From Gracilinema caldarium (GTDB lineage: Bacteria > Spirochaetota > Spirochaetia > Treponematales > Breznakiellaceae), in contig NZ_JAJUHW010000006.1 in NCBI RefSeq assembly GCF_029265695.1, forward strand, positions 1 through 64,000: a DNA stretch of 64,000 nt. Direction: 5' to 3'. The notes beneath the pieces were generated by a model that had not been told where the DNA came from, searched no databases, and worked only from the letters and a program-made list of their open reading frames with translations. The number at the start of each line of letters is the position of its first letter. Position 1 is the first letter of the stretch. The translations under genes were made by a program, and so were the position numbers. Below, one piece after another: positions 55,886 to 64,000 of this stretch.

Positions 55886-56839
55886 GTGAAACGAATCGTT
55901 TTTTTAGGGTTGGTCGTTTTTGGAATATTAAGTCTTGCAGCCCTTTCGGTATCGCTGTTTCTCCTGGTTAATCTGGACAGTCTGGGGAGAGGCCGCACAG
56001 ATTCTGCTCCGCCAAAGTACCTCTTTGCGTTCTATATACCAAGAACAGAAAGCAGGTATTTTCAAGATATTATTAAAGGAGCTGAACTTGCGGCAAAGGA
56101 ATACCAAGCGGTGCTATTATACCACTCGGTAGATCCTCTGGATAACGAAATCCAACAGGCACCATTTCTTGAAGTTAACGGGTATGTCATTTGTCCCAAC
56201 ACCGAAGATCCGGTCATTGTTTCCAAGATAGGACAAATTCAAAATAAAAAAAATCATGTCATTGTCATTAATCATTCGGTGAGAAGCGATAAACCTGCGC
56301 CTTTTATTGGTTTTAATAATTATGATGTGGGTAAAAAAATGGCCCACATTGTTAAACAGTCAGAACAGACGATAAGCCATATTGCTATCGTATACAGTCA
56401 AAAAAATCCTGGAATATTTGCGGACAGAGAATTGGTTGAACTCGGCATTAGAACCGAGTTGCAGGTACAAGGGCTTGTAGCTCTTGAACGCTTTGAGACG
56501 AGTTTGAACCCCCTCGATGCAGAAGCATTGATTGACCGGCTCATCAAAGAATATCCTCAGGTACAACAGGTTATTTTTACCGATTCAAGCGATACCATAG
56601 CGGCTGCCCAAGCGTTAATAGATATGAATGCGGTGGGCCGTATCCAGCTCGTCGGGTTTGGAAATGATCAAACAATTCGGGAGTATATTCGTAAAGGGGT
56701 TATTGCCGCTTCGGTGGTAATAAATCCAGAAAAAATTGGGTACCAGGCAGTTAAATCTCTTGTAGAACTTGTTACCGTTGGTTTTACCTCTGCTACAGTA
56801 GATACGGGGGTGGAATTACTGGAGAAAAGCTCTCTATGA
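55886..56839 (+). CDS. Membrane-anchored periplasmic sugar-binding sensor (XylFII-like)
   Basis: A 317-residue protein with an N-terminal helix (about residues 4-27) that looks like an uncleaved anchor, followed by a type-1 periplasmic binding fold: FAFYIPRTESRYFQDIIKGA, VIVINHSVRSDK, IGFNNYDVGKKM and TDSSDTIAAAQALIDM. It overlaps the histidine-kinase gene by 4 bp. In Clostridium beijerinckii a similar protein, XylFII, binds xylose and signals through LytS/YesN. The same trio here suggests it is the sensing subunit rather than a transporter component. Confidence 0.85.
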   Translation: MKRIVFLGLVVFGILSLAALSVSLFLLVNLDSLGRGRTDSAPPKYLFAFYIPRTESRYFQDIIKGAELAAKEYQAVLLYHSVDPLDNEIQQAPFLEVNGYVICPNTEDPVIVSKIGQIQNKKNHVIVINHSVRSDKPAPFIGFNNYDVGKKMAHIVKQSEQTISHIAIVYSQKNPGIFADRELVELGIRTELQVQGLVALERFETSLNPLDAEALIDRLIKEYPQVQQVIFTDSSDTIAAAQALIDMNAVGRIQLVGFGNDQTIREYIRKGVIAASVVINPEKIGYQAVKSLVELVTVGFTSATVDTGVELLEKSSL

Positions 56840-58326
56840 AGAAGAATATTCGTAATTCCTTCTGGATGCAGATGGTTGTCAGTATTTTTGGAGTCTTCGG
56901 TTTATTGGTTGTATCGACCGCGTATATTCTGTATTCCACCGTTCAATTGCAAAAATATGCGGACCAGAGCTTTCAGAAGGAGCGGTATCTTAAAAATGTA
57001 CAAGAGGCCTTTCTCGCATACCAAGAGCCATTATTGGAATATCTTTCTACCCGCTCTTCCAATGCGCTGGCAAAATACCTCATAGAATCTCAAAATTTGC
57101 GCAAGGTTCTCCCGGAACCGGCTGCCATAACCTATGATTTAAATTCAATACGTGAACAGACCGTCTACAGTCTTATTCGGCGATATTTAGACATGGCAGA
57201 TGTGGTTGTGGAACAAAAACGGGGACGAAACATAGAAGGCTATATTGGTTTATATGCAGAAATGACCTCTCTGTTAGTATATATAAACAAAGAAATTGAG
57301 CATGTAAGTACAGAACGGTTTAAAAGCCAAATAGACACCTACGGTCATTTTATCCGATATTCCCAGAATATCATCCTTTCAAATCTTTTGTTCATCATCT
57401 GTATATCCCTGTTTTCTGTTGTGCTATTAATGTATTCGGTGCAAAAAATGACCGGTCCAATGGTGCATCTTTCTGCTATGGCAACAGAAATCTCAGCGGG
57501 GAATTTTACTGTGGAAGATGTCTCCTTAAGTTCTATTTATGAAATTGATCATGTTATAGATGCCTTTAACAAAATGAAAAAGGAAATAAGCCATTACATA
57601 GAAGAAATACGGTTGCAGGAAACGATTAAGCAGGAATATATGCAGGAGCGGATGCGGAACCTTAAAATGGAAGACCTGCTCCGCAGAATGGAAACCTATA
57701 CGCTGCAGGCACAAATGAACCCCCATTTTTTGTTCAATACGCTTAATACGGGTATGCAGCTTGCAATAGTGGAAGGGGCGGAAAAAACAGCGGAGTTTAT
57801 GGAGTACCTTTCGCTCCTGTTTCGGCATAACATCAGGAACAAGGATATTATTGTTCCCCTTCGTCATGAAATAGAGGGAATCAGCTATTACTTTTACATT
57901 GTTAAACTGCGTTTTCCGAAAAATTTAAAGCTTATACTGGAATGCCCTGAGGATATTCAGGATCTATACAAGGTTCCTGTTTCGATTCTTCAGCCCCTGG
58001 TAGAAAATTGCATAGTGCACGCATTCAAAAATACAGAAAAAGAGGGAATTATAGAAGTTCGGGGAGAACTCAAAGATCGGTTTTTATACCTGACTGTACA
58101 AGATAATGGATGCGGTATATCAAAAGAAAAAATTGATCAGCTGCTTCACCCGCTTCCCATAGAGGAAACTTCGTCCAAAGTTATGGGGCTCGAGAATGTT
58201 ATTCAGCGCCTATTATTTTTTTATCCCGATACACCAAATGTTATAACCATTCAGAGCAGTCCTGATATGGGAACGACCATACAGATTTGTATAGATACGG
58301 AGAAAAATCCATGTATCGCGTGCTGA
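56836..58326 (+). CDS. Sensor histidine kinase, YesM/LytS type
   Basis: A 496-residue kinase. Two membrane helices (about 12-33 and 183-205) flank a periplasmic helical domain; a HAMP domain follows (MTGPMVHLSAMATEISAGNF). The His_kinase domain has the phospho-acceptor motif LQAQMNPHFLFNTLNT near residue 295, and the HATPase has ENCIVHAFKN and DNGCGISKEK. This class pairs with AraC-type response regulators. It is coupled to the binding protein before it and overlaps the response regulator by 16 bp. Confidence 0.95.
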   Translation: MKKNIRNSFWMQMVVSIFGVFGLLVVSTAYILYSTVQLQKYADQSFQKERYLKNVQEAFLAYQEPLLEYLSTRSSNALAKYLIESQNLRKVLPEPAAITYDLNSIREQTVYSLIRRYLDMADVVVEQKRGRNIEGYIGLYAEMTSLLVYINKEIEHVSTERFKSQIDTYGHFIRYSQNIILSNLLFIICISLFSVVLLMYSVQKMTGPMVHLSAMATEISAGNFTVEDVSLSSIYEIDHVIDAFNKMKKEISHYIEEIRLQETIKQEYMQERMRNLKMEDLLRRMETYTLQAQMNPHFLFNTLNTGMQLAIVEGAEKTAEFMEYLSLLFRHNIRNKDIIVPLRHEIEGISYYFYIVKLRFPKNLKLILECPEDIQDLYKVPVSILQPLVENCIVHAFKNTEKEGIIEVRGELKDRFLYLTVQDNGCGISKEKIDQLLHPLPIEETSSKVMGLENVIQRLLFFYPDTPNVITIQSSPDMGTTIQICIDTEKNPCIAC

Positions 58327-59777
58327 TTGTAGATGACGAAGAGCCCGTATTGGACAGCTTCTCGTTTATGCTTAAGGAATATGCAACCGATTTTGTTCTG
58401 GCAGGAAAGGCCAGAAACGGATATGAAGCGCTCAATACAATTCACGAGCTGCATCCCGATGTGGTGTTTATGGATATCAATATTCCAGGGATGGATGGCC
58501 TTAAAGTGATAGATTCGGTCCATGAACAATATCCGCAGATGGTTTTTGTGCTTTCTACTGCCTATGAACGGTTTGATCTTGCTCAGCGGGCAATACCTCT
58601 CGGTGTTCATGCCTATCTTGTAAAACCAATAAGCAAAAAAGTGTTCATCTCCACCTTGGAAGATATTAAAGCCAAGTTGATGAAGAACCGTCCCCTTGGC
58701 TTATTAGAAAAAAAGGATGCAATCCTGGCACAGTTTTTTAATGATGTAACACACAGAGGACTCTCTAATGACCAAATTGAGCTGTATGCAGAGACGCTTG
58801 GAATAGGCTCCCGTTATGGTTGTATCTGTATAGTTGAAATTGAAGAACATAATGAAAAAACACTGGTAGAAATTGCTTCGAGAATTTCATTGAAATACTT
58901 TTGTCTTTTTTCAGCACGGAATAACCGTGGCCTTTATTTTGTCGGTGGGCAACATGAAAGTAATGAACTGAAAGCTTATCTTTCAGGAATCATGACACAA
59001 TGCGTGTCGCCAGAAACAGAGACTGTTATCGGTGTGGGCGGAACAGAAACACTAGAAAACTTAGCAGCCTCATATACGAGCGCCTTACATGATTTGTTAA
59101 AGAACAAAACCGATGAACAAGTACTTTACCGGGAACGGGTGAGAATTGTACAAATTCGAAAAAAAATAGGATATGTACCAAAGGACGAATTGACTAATCT
59201 TTTTGTGTCCTATGTAGATGAATTGTTTGAGTATTATGAACTTCCTGTAGTAAAGTGCAAAATGGCTGTTTTATTTAACCTATTGCTCGATGACCTGGTG
59301 AATTATTATAAGGACACTGAGCTGGTCCCCCATTGTGAACCTGTAGAACAGGAGCTTATGAATAATTCATCTGCTGAAGATATAAAACGCTGGGGATTGG
59401 ACTATTTTGAAAATCTTCTCGATATGTTTTCTGAAAAACGGAACAGTGCAATGCCGCTTCCCTTGCTTAAAGCGATCAATTATATCAAAGACCATTATGC
59501 CGAACCGATACAGCTCAGCACGGTAGCGGATGCTGTTCTTGTTTCTCCAGCTTATCTGAGCAGGATCTTTACCGAGTACCTTTCTACTCCCTTTGTGGAT
59601 TATGTAACGGATCTCCGTATTTCGGAAGCCCAGCGGCTTATAAAGACTACCAATATGAATATAAAAGAAATCGGAATTGCGGTTGGTTATGGGGATGCCA
59701 ATTATTTTAGTAAATGTTTTAAAAAGTATACCGGATATACACCCACGGATTATCTGGAAACGGCCAGGAATACATAA
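58311..59777 (+). CDS. AraC-type response regulator (YesN-like)
   Basis: A 488-residue DNA-binding response regulator. The receiver domain (1-120) has the acidic pair VDDEE, the phospho-acceptor Asp in VVFMDINIPGMDG (about 54) and the Lys in LVKP; a long linker region follows, and the C-terminal 100 residues form two AraC helix-turn-helix motifs (LSTVADAVLVSPAYLSRIF and IKEIGIAVGYGDANYFSKCF). ATG 58311 starts the domain proper, with an SD (CGGAGA) upstream. It probably activates the sugar ABC genes downstream. Confidence 0.95.
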   Translation: MYRVLIVDDEEPVLDSFSFMLKEYATDFVLAGKARNGYEALNTIHELHPDVVFMDINIPGMDGLKVIDSVHEQYPQMVFVLSTAYERFDLAQRAIPLGVHAYLVKPISKKVFISTLEDIKAKLMKNRPLGLLEKKDAILAQFFNDVTHRGLSNDQIELYAETLGIGSRYGCICIVEIEEHNEKTLVEIASRISLKYFCLFSARNNRGLYFVGGQHESNELKAYLSGIMTQCVSPETETVIGVGGTETLENLAASYTSALHDLLKNKTDEQVLYRERVRIVQIRKKIGYVPKDELTNLFVSYVDELFEYYELPVVKCKMAVLFNLLLDDLVNYYKDTELVPHCEPVEQELMNNSSAEDIKRWGLDYFENLLDMFSEKRNSAMPLPLLKAINYIKDHYAEPIQLSTVADAVLVSPAYLSRIFTEYLSTPFVDYVTDLRISEAQRLIKTTNMNIKEIGIAVGYGDANYFSKCFKKYTGYTPTDYLETARNT

Positions 59778-59791
59778 AGGAGTGTATGGTC

Positions 59792-60835
59792 ATGAAAAGT
59801 ATTCGAAATGTGCTGTGTCTGCTTTTAATCCCTTTAGCGTTTATTTCTTGTTCAAAAAGAAATATGATGAGCGACAGCAAAAAATTGACCATCGGTTTTT
59901 CTGTTGCCACCGACACGTTTATTTTGGAACGATGGAATAAGGATATCAGTATTTTTGCTAGTACCGCCAAAGAAATGGGGGCTGATGTGCTTGTGCAGCT
60001 CTCCGCCGGGGGGACCAAGGAGCAAATTGATCAAATCAATTATTTGCTCAAACAGCGAATTGATGTGCTGGTGGTGATAACCCATGACATGGAAATGATC
60101 GCCGGAGTGATTAAGCAGGCCCATGATGCGGGAATTCCAGTGGTTGCCTATGACAGGATGATTATGAATGTCCCTATCGACGCTTATATTTCCTTTGATA
60201 ATGTAGAAGTAGGCCGTTTGTTTGGGAAAGCCTTGACCTGTGCGGTCCCGCGGGGGAAGTACCTTATCGTCAATGGTTCGGTACGGGATAACAACAGTTT
60301 TCTTGTTCACAATGGTCTCATGGAAGTATTACAGCCCTTTATTAGTAGCGGTTCTGTAAGCATTGTACAGGATATATGGCTTAATGAGTGGAGCTTTGAC
60401 GAAGCCTTGGAAAAAATCGGCAAAGTATTTGATAAAACCACCAATATAGATGCTATTTCCTGTGGAAATGATCAGATTGCAAGCGCGGCAATTCAGGTCT
60501 TAGCGGAACGGCGATTGGCAGGAAAAGTAGCTGTAGTTGGACAGGATGCGGATCTCATTTCCTGCCAACGGGTTGTGGAGGGGACCCAGCTCATGACCGT
60601 ATACAAGCCGATTGCAAAGCTGGCTAGCCGGGCTGCACAGCTTGCCATTACGCTTGCTGAGCGAAAGGCCTTTCCTTATGACTTATTGATGGATAATAAA
60701 AGCGGGACCATGATCTCAAGTTATATAGAAAAACCTATAGCTGTCTATAAAGAAAATATGGAAGAAACGGTTATACGGGATGGATTCCATTCACGGGAAG
60801 ATATTTACCGGAATGTTCATGTAGTAAAAAAATGA
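59792..60835 (+). CDS. XylF-like sugar-binding lipoprotein
   Basis: A 347-residue substrate-binding protein of the xylose/ribose family. An N-terminal signal (MKSIRNVLCLLLIPLAFISC) ends in a relaxed spirochaete-type lipobox with Cys at 20. Typical XylF segments are FILERWNKDISIF, VAYDRMIMNVPIDAYISFDN, VNGSVRDNN, CGNDQIASAAIQ and VGQDADLISC. ATG 59792 is chosen over 59786 because SD AAGGAG is then 9 nt away. It lies between the two-component genes and a second, more canonical XylF gene, so it may have a separate binding or sensing role. Confidence 0.88.
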   Translation: MKSIRNVLCLLLIPLAFISCSKRNMMSDSKKLTIGFSVATDTFILERWNKDISIFASTAKEMGADVLVQLSAGGTKEQIDQINYLLKQRIDVLVVITHDMEMIAGVIKQAHDAGIPVVAYDRMIMNVPIDAYISFDNVEVGRLFGKALTCAVPRGKYLIVNGSVRDNNSFLVHNGLMEVLQPFISSGSVSIVQDIWLNEWSFDEALEKIGKVFDKTTNIDAISCGNDQIASAAIQVLAERRLAGKVAVVGQDADLISCQRVVEGTQLMTVYKPIAKLASRAAQLAITLAERKAFPYDLLMDNKSGTMISSYIEKPIAVYKENMEETVIRDGFHSREDIYRNVHVVKK

Positions 60836-60975
60836 TGTAAAAAAATTACTATAATATTAGAGTTTAAGCAGCTCGAATAAAATGATTACTGCTTTTTGTA
60901 AAAACATTACGATTTTCAGATCGTTGCAGCCAGGTCCATAATAAACCATATCATTACCATGGAGGTATGGGACTT

Positions 60976-62091
60976 ATGAAGAAAATCGTATCGTTATTCC
61001 TGGTTCTCGGTCTTGCGGGCTCTATGGCCTTCGCATCAGGTTCTCAGCAGCAAGTGGCCGGTGGTGGAAAAGCTCCTCTTATTGGGCTTGCCATGCCGGA
61101 AACCCATGTAGAACGCTGGCAGAAAGACGGCGCAGCATTAAAGGCTGATGCAGAAGCAAAAGGGTATCGGGCAGAAGTAACCTATGCTGACGCGGACCAG
61201 AGCAAGCAAAATCAGCAGATTCAGGACATGCTCACCAAGGGAGCAAAATTGCTCGTAATCGGTTCGGTCAACGAAGGTGTTGTGTCGGCCGTTTCAGATG
61301 CTGCAAAAGAAAAGGTTATTGTTATCGCCTATGACCGGCTGATTACTGGTACAGCCGATTATGACTATTACATTACCTTTGATAACTTTAAAGTCGGCCA
61401 GTTCCAGGGCAAAGCATTGGAAACTGCTTTGAATCTCCCCGCCGCAACGAAGGACAAGCCCAAATTTATCACCCTCTTCGCTGGTTCTCCCACCGACAAC
61501 AATGCGAAGGTATTCTTTGACGGCGCCATGGATATCCTGAAGAAGTATGTTGACAGCGGCGTTCTGAAGATCGTAGGCCCCGCTCCCTTAAGTTCCTCCG
61601 ATACGGCTAACTTTACCCGTATCACTACGGAAAACTGGCGGGCCGATGTTGCTAAGGCACGTATGGAAAACCTCCTTAACAACGATGCGAAGAATGTGGT
61701 ACTGGATGGTATCCTTGCTCCCAATGACACCCTTGCCCGGGCTATTATCGAAGCCTGTTCTGCCGATGCAAAATATGCAGGCGGAAAACTTCCCGTTGTT
61801 ACTGGTCAGGACGGTGAAGTAGCATCCATTAAGGCTATCAAAGACGGCAAGCAGTACATGACCGTATTCAAGGATACCCGTAACCTGGCTAAGGCTGCTA
61901 TTGAGCTGGCTGATGCACTCCTGAAAGGCCAGACTCCCAATATCCCCGGTGCTCGGCTTGATACCACCTCCTATAATACGGGCAAAAAGGTTGTAAAGTC
62001 TTACTTACTCGAACCGGTAGTAGTAACAAAGGACAATTATAAGCAAATTATGATTGACAGTGGCTACTACAAGGCCTCCGATATAGAATAG
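60976..62091 (+). CDS. xylF: D-xylose-type periplasmic binding protein
   Basis: A 371-residue binding protein of a CUT2 ABC importer. It has a signal peptide with a cut near AFASGS, then LIGLAMPETHVERWQKDGAA, the YADADQSKQNQQIQDML region, IAYDRLITGTADYDYYITFDN, LFAGSPTDNN, LAPNDTLARAII and VTGQDGE, which is close to XylF. ATG 60976 is used because GGAGG lies 10 nt upstream. A stable hairpin pair follows before the ATPase gene, a common way to raise binding-protein levels over the rest of the operon. Confidence 0.9.
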   Translation: MKKIVSLFLVLGLAGSMAFASGSQQQVAGGGKAPLIGLAMPETHVERWQKDGAALKADAEAKGYRAEVTYADADQSKQNQQIQDMLTKGAKLLVIGSVNEGVVSAVSDAAKEKVIVIAYDRLITGTADYDYYITFDNFKVGQFQGKALETALNLPAATKDKPKFITLFAGSPTDNNAKVFFDGAMDILKKYVDSGVLKIVGPAPLSSSDTANFTRITTENWRADVAKARMENLLNNDAKNVVLDGILAPNDTLARAIIEACSADAKYAGGKLPVVTGQDGEVASIKAIKDGKQYMTVFKDTRNLAKAAIELADALLKGQTPNIPGARLDTTSYNTGKKVVKSYLLEPVVVTKDNYKQIMIDSGYYKASDIE

Positions 62092-62103
62092 TTTTAAGAA
62101 TCC

Positions 62104-62142
62104 TTGAATTCCGGATAAGATCTGCGTCTATCCGGAATTCAA
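62104..62142 (+). terminator. 14-bp hairpin between xylF and xylG (partial terminator/attenuator)
   Basis: TTGAATTCCGGATA (62104-62117) and TATCCGGAATTCAA (62129-62142) are perfect complements with an 11-nt loop. No T-run follows, so it may stabilise the xylF transcript's 3' end rather than terminate fully. Confidence 0.65.
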
Positions 62143-62156
62143 AGAATAAAGATGCA

Positions 62157-62189
62157 GCTCTTTCAAGGCTCTCAGAGCTTTGAAAGAGC
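62157..62189. repeat. Hairpin repeat, copy 4 of the CTTTCAA family
   Basis: GCTCTTTCAAGGCTC (62157-62171) pairs with GAGCTTTGAAAGAGC (62175-62189), one G-U pair. It is the only copy far from the parS region and lies just after the hairpin at 62104. Confidence 0.75.
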
Positions 62190-62228
62190 CTCAATTGTTT
62201 TAGGTATCTCTATAAGGCAGGCCGAGGA

Positions 62229-63752
62229 ATGGGTGAGTATATACTAGAAATTGAAAATTTGACCAAGGATTTCCCTGGCGTTCGTGCTTTGGATCATGTA
62301 AGCCTTAGGGTAAAAAAGGGTGAAATCCATTCTCTCTGCGGCGAGAATGGTGCGGGAAAATCCACCCTGATGAGTGTAATCAGCGGCGTATATCCCAAGG
62401 GCAGCTATGAGGGAAAGGTTTTTTTTAAGGGTAAAGAAACCCATTATCACAGCGTAAAAGACAGTGAAAAAGAGGGGTTGGCGATAATCCATCAGGAATT
62501 GGCCCTAAGTCCCTATCTAACTATTTATGAAAACATTTTTTTGGGTCACATGCGGACCACCTTAGGAATAATAGACTGGGACTATTATATTCGGGAATCT
62601 CAAAAATACCTTGAGCAGGTTGGATTAAAGGAAAATCCAGCCACCATAGTAAGTAAAATGGGGGTTGGAAAACAGCAGCTGGTAGAAATCGCCCGAGCAC
62701 TTTCAAAAAAAGTAGAGCTCCTGATTCTCGATGAGCCTACTTCTTCTTTAAACGATGATGAAAGCGAAAAATTGCTCAAGCTTATTCTGGAATTGAAGAA
62801 ACAGGGTATCACCTGCATAATGATAAGCCATAAACTGAACGAAGTACTCGAAATTGCCGATACGGTTACGGTGCTCCGGGACGGTAAATCAATATCAACC
62901 TACGATGTAAAAAAGGATAATCTGACCGAAGCGGTACTGATTCGAGATATGGTAGGCCGGGATTTAACAACCCGTTTCCCGGAACGTAAAAATAAGCCTG
63001 CCGAAGTTATAATGGAAGTTAAAAATTGGTCCGTGTATCACCCCGACTATCACACAATAAAGGTGGTGGATGACGCTTCCTTTTACGTTCGCAGAGGGGA
63101 GATTGTTGCATTCTGCGGACCTATGGGTGCGGGCAGAACAGAATTGATGATGAGCCTTTATGGCCGGTCATACGGATCCCACGCGACGGGTGAACTGTAT
63201 TTGAGAGGCAAAAAGATTGATACAAGCGATACCCGTAAAGCTATAGAAGCGGGGATCGGTTACGTTTCTGAGGACAGAAAGAACCTGGGGCTTATCCTGA
63301 TTCAGGATGTAAAATCAAACATATCAATCTCCAGTCTTGCAAAACTTTCCAAGGCGGGGGTTGTCAATTCATCGCTGGAAATCAGGGAAGCGGAACGCTT
63401 TAAAACAGAGCTCAGGATAAAAACCCCTTCGGTGAACCAGCTTACCCGAAATCTTTCAGGCGGAAACCAGCAGAAGGTTGCGCTGAGCCGCTGTATGCTT
63501 TCAGACCCTGAAATATTTATTGTAGATGAGCCTACACGGGGAATCGACGTGGGCGCGAAGTCTGAAATCTATCATATATTAAACGACATGGCTGCTGCAG
63601 GGAAAACCATTATTATGGTTACCTCTGAATTGCCGGAGGCTATCGGAATGGCGGACCGTATTTATGTAATGAACGAGGGAAGAATTAAGGGCGAGTTGAC
63701 CCGTGAAGAGGCAACCCAGGAAAAAATTATGCATATTGCATTGCTAAACTAG
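62229..63752 (+). CDS. xylG: Xylose-type sugar ABC transporter ATP-binding protein
   Basis: A 507-residue ATPase with two ABC domains, the CUT2 form. The first domain has Walker A GENGAGKSTLMS (about 38-49), signature MGVGKQQLVEIARAL and Walker B LLILDEPTSSLN. The second has a modified Walker A GPMGAGRTELM, a signature LSGGNQQKVALSR and Walker B FIVDEPTRGID. This asymmetry is normal for RbsA/XylG. It follows xylF and precedes the permease by 11 nt. Confidence 0.95.
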   Translation: MGEYILEIENLTKDFPGVRALDHVSLRVKKGEIHSLCGENGAGKSTLMSVISGVYPKGSYEGKVFFKGKETHYHSVKDSEKEGLAIIHQELALSPYLTIYENIFLGHMRTTLGIIDWDYYIRESQKYLEQVGLKENPATIVSKMGVGKQQLVEIARALSKKVELLILDEPTSSLNDDESEKLLKLILELKKQGITCIMISHKLNEVLEIADTVTVLRDGKSISTYDVKKDNLTEAVLIRDMVGRDLTTRFPERKNKPAEVIMEVKNWSVYHPDYHTIKVVDDASFYVRRGEIVAFCGPMGAGRTELMMSLYGRSYGSHATGELYLRGKKIDTSDTRKAIEAGIGYVSEDRKNLGLILIQDVKSNISISSLAKLSKAGVVNSSLEIREAERFKTELRIKTPSVNQLTRNLSGGNQQKVALSRCMLSDPEIFIVDEPTRGIDVGAKSEIYHILNDMAAAGKTIIMVTSELPEAIGMADRIYVMNEGRIKGELTREEATQEKIMHIALLN

Positions 63753-63763
63753 AAGGAGTAGGT

Positions 63764-64000
63764 ATGAGCGATACGGCAATAAAATCATCATCCATTAGAA
63801 ATCTCATCAAGGCAAACATACGTAATTATTCTATGGTTCTCATGCTTGCCCTTATTATGATCATTTTTGCCTTTTTAACCGATGGGGTAAACCTGAATTC
63901 CCGCAATTTTACCAATATTTTCATGCAAAACAGCTACATATTACTGCTTGCGGTCGGTATGGTATTGGTTATTATTGTCGGGAATATTGATCTTTCTGTT
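63764..64000 (+). CDS. xylH: Xylose-type sugar ABC permease (partial, N-terminus)
   Basis: The first 79 residues of a CUT2 permease, cut by the window end. It starts MSDTAIKSSSIRNLIKANIR, has a first membrane helix, then FLTDGVNLNSRNFTNIFMQN and LLLAVGMVLVIIVGNIDLSV, which is the conserved glycine-rich segment of RbsC/XylH proteins. SD AGAAGGAG precedes ATG 63764. Confidence 0.92.
   Translation, partial: MSDTAIKSSSIRNLIKANIRNYSMVLMLALIMIIFAFLTDGVNLNSRNFTNIFMQNSYILLLAVGMVLVIIVGNIDLSV

Overview
The window looks like the chromosomal replication-origin region of a saccharolytic, anaerobic spirochaete of the Treponema / 'Spirochaeta' group. The evidence is the gene order around dnaA (gyrA and gyrB divergent from dnaA-dnaN-recF-DUF721-rpmH-rnpA-yidD-yidC-khpB), a FlaB-type periplasmic flagellin, FlgM, and several proteins of spirochaete-like but unrecognised families. 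By eye the + strand is C/A-rich left of about 24.3 kb and G/T-rich right of it, as expected if replication diverges near dnaA. No insertion sequence, prophage or CRISPR array is visible.

Layout. 1-5.5 kb: a CUT1 sugar ABC importer (permease fragment, permease, binding protein) divergent from an RpiR-type regulator, a zinc dehydrogenase and a Gfo/Idh/MocA oxidoreductase, probably one sugar or polyol catabolic locus. 5.5-11.6 kb: a MoxR ATPase, a DUF58 protein and a 1319-residue transglutaminase-TPR membrane protein. 11.6-17.7 kb: DUF1232 protein, a tandem FMN-binding exported protein, acyl-CoA synthetase, metK, arfB and an M29 aminopeptidase. 17.7-19.4 kb: a gene-poor stretch with three perfect 16-bp parS sites and a family of covarying hairpins. 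19.8-32.2 kb: the origin cluster, with DnaA boxes and AT-rich DNA either side of dnaA. rnpA lacks any ATG, GTG or TTG start at its conserved N-terminus and probably starts at ATT.

32.3-37.8 kb: flagellin with a sigma-28-like promoter, a zinc-ribbon membrane protein, rsmI, flgM, an iron-ADH-fold protein that has lost its metal-binding histidines, and a SpoU methyltransferase. 37.8-46.4 kb: a GHKL-HDOD fusion, a LonB-like protease, an oxygen-binding di-iron protein (ODP) next to a soluble chemoreceptor, a hydrolase-fold membrane protein without the nucleophile serine, a Nif3-family protein and lspA. 46.4-55.9 kb: a spirochaete protein lying just downstream of tRNA-Ala(GGC), a DUF1848 protein, an alpha/beta hydrolase, a ~994-residue glutamate dehydrogenase, hcp with an HcpR-type operator, a thioesterase and a Nudix hydrolase. 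55.9-64 kb: a membrane-anchored sugar-binding sensor, YesM/LytS kinase and YesN/AraC regulator followed by two XylF-like binding proteins, xylG and the start of xylH, a likely xylose-sensing and uptake system.

Two cross-cutting signals stand out. At least six genes carry a TATNNT -10 hexamer only 6-9 nt before the start codon and no Shine-Dalgarno sequence, pointing to leaderless mRNAs. A hairpin family with paired substitutions in both arms recurs between genes. No wholly new multi-gene system was identified with confidence. The best candidates for undescribed biology are the leaderless promoter class, the rnpA start, the degenerate iron-ADH protein beside flgM, and the GHKL-HDOD and transglutaminase-TPR fusions.
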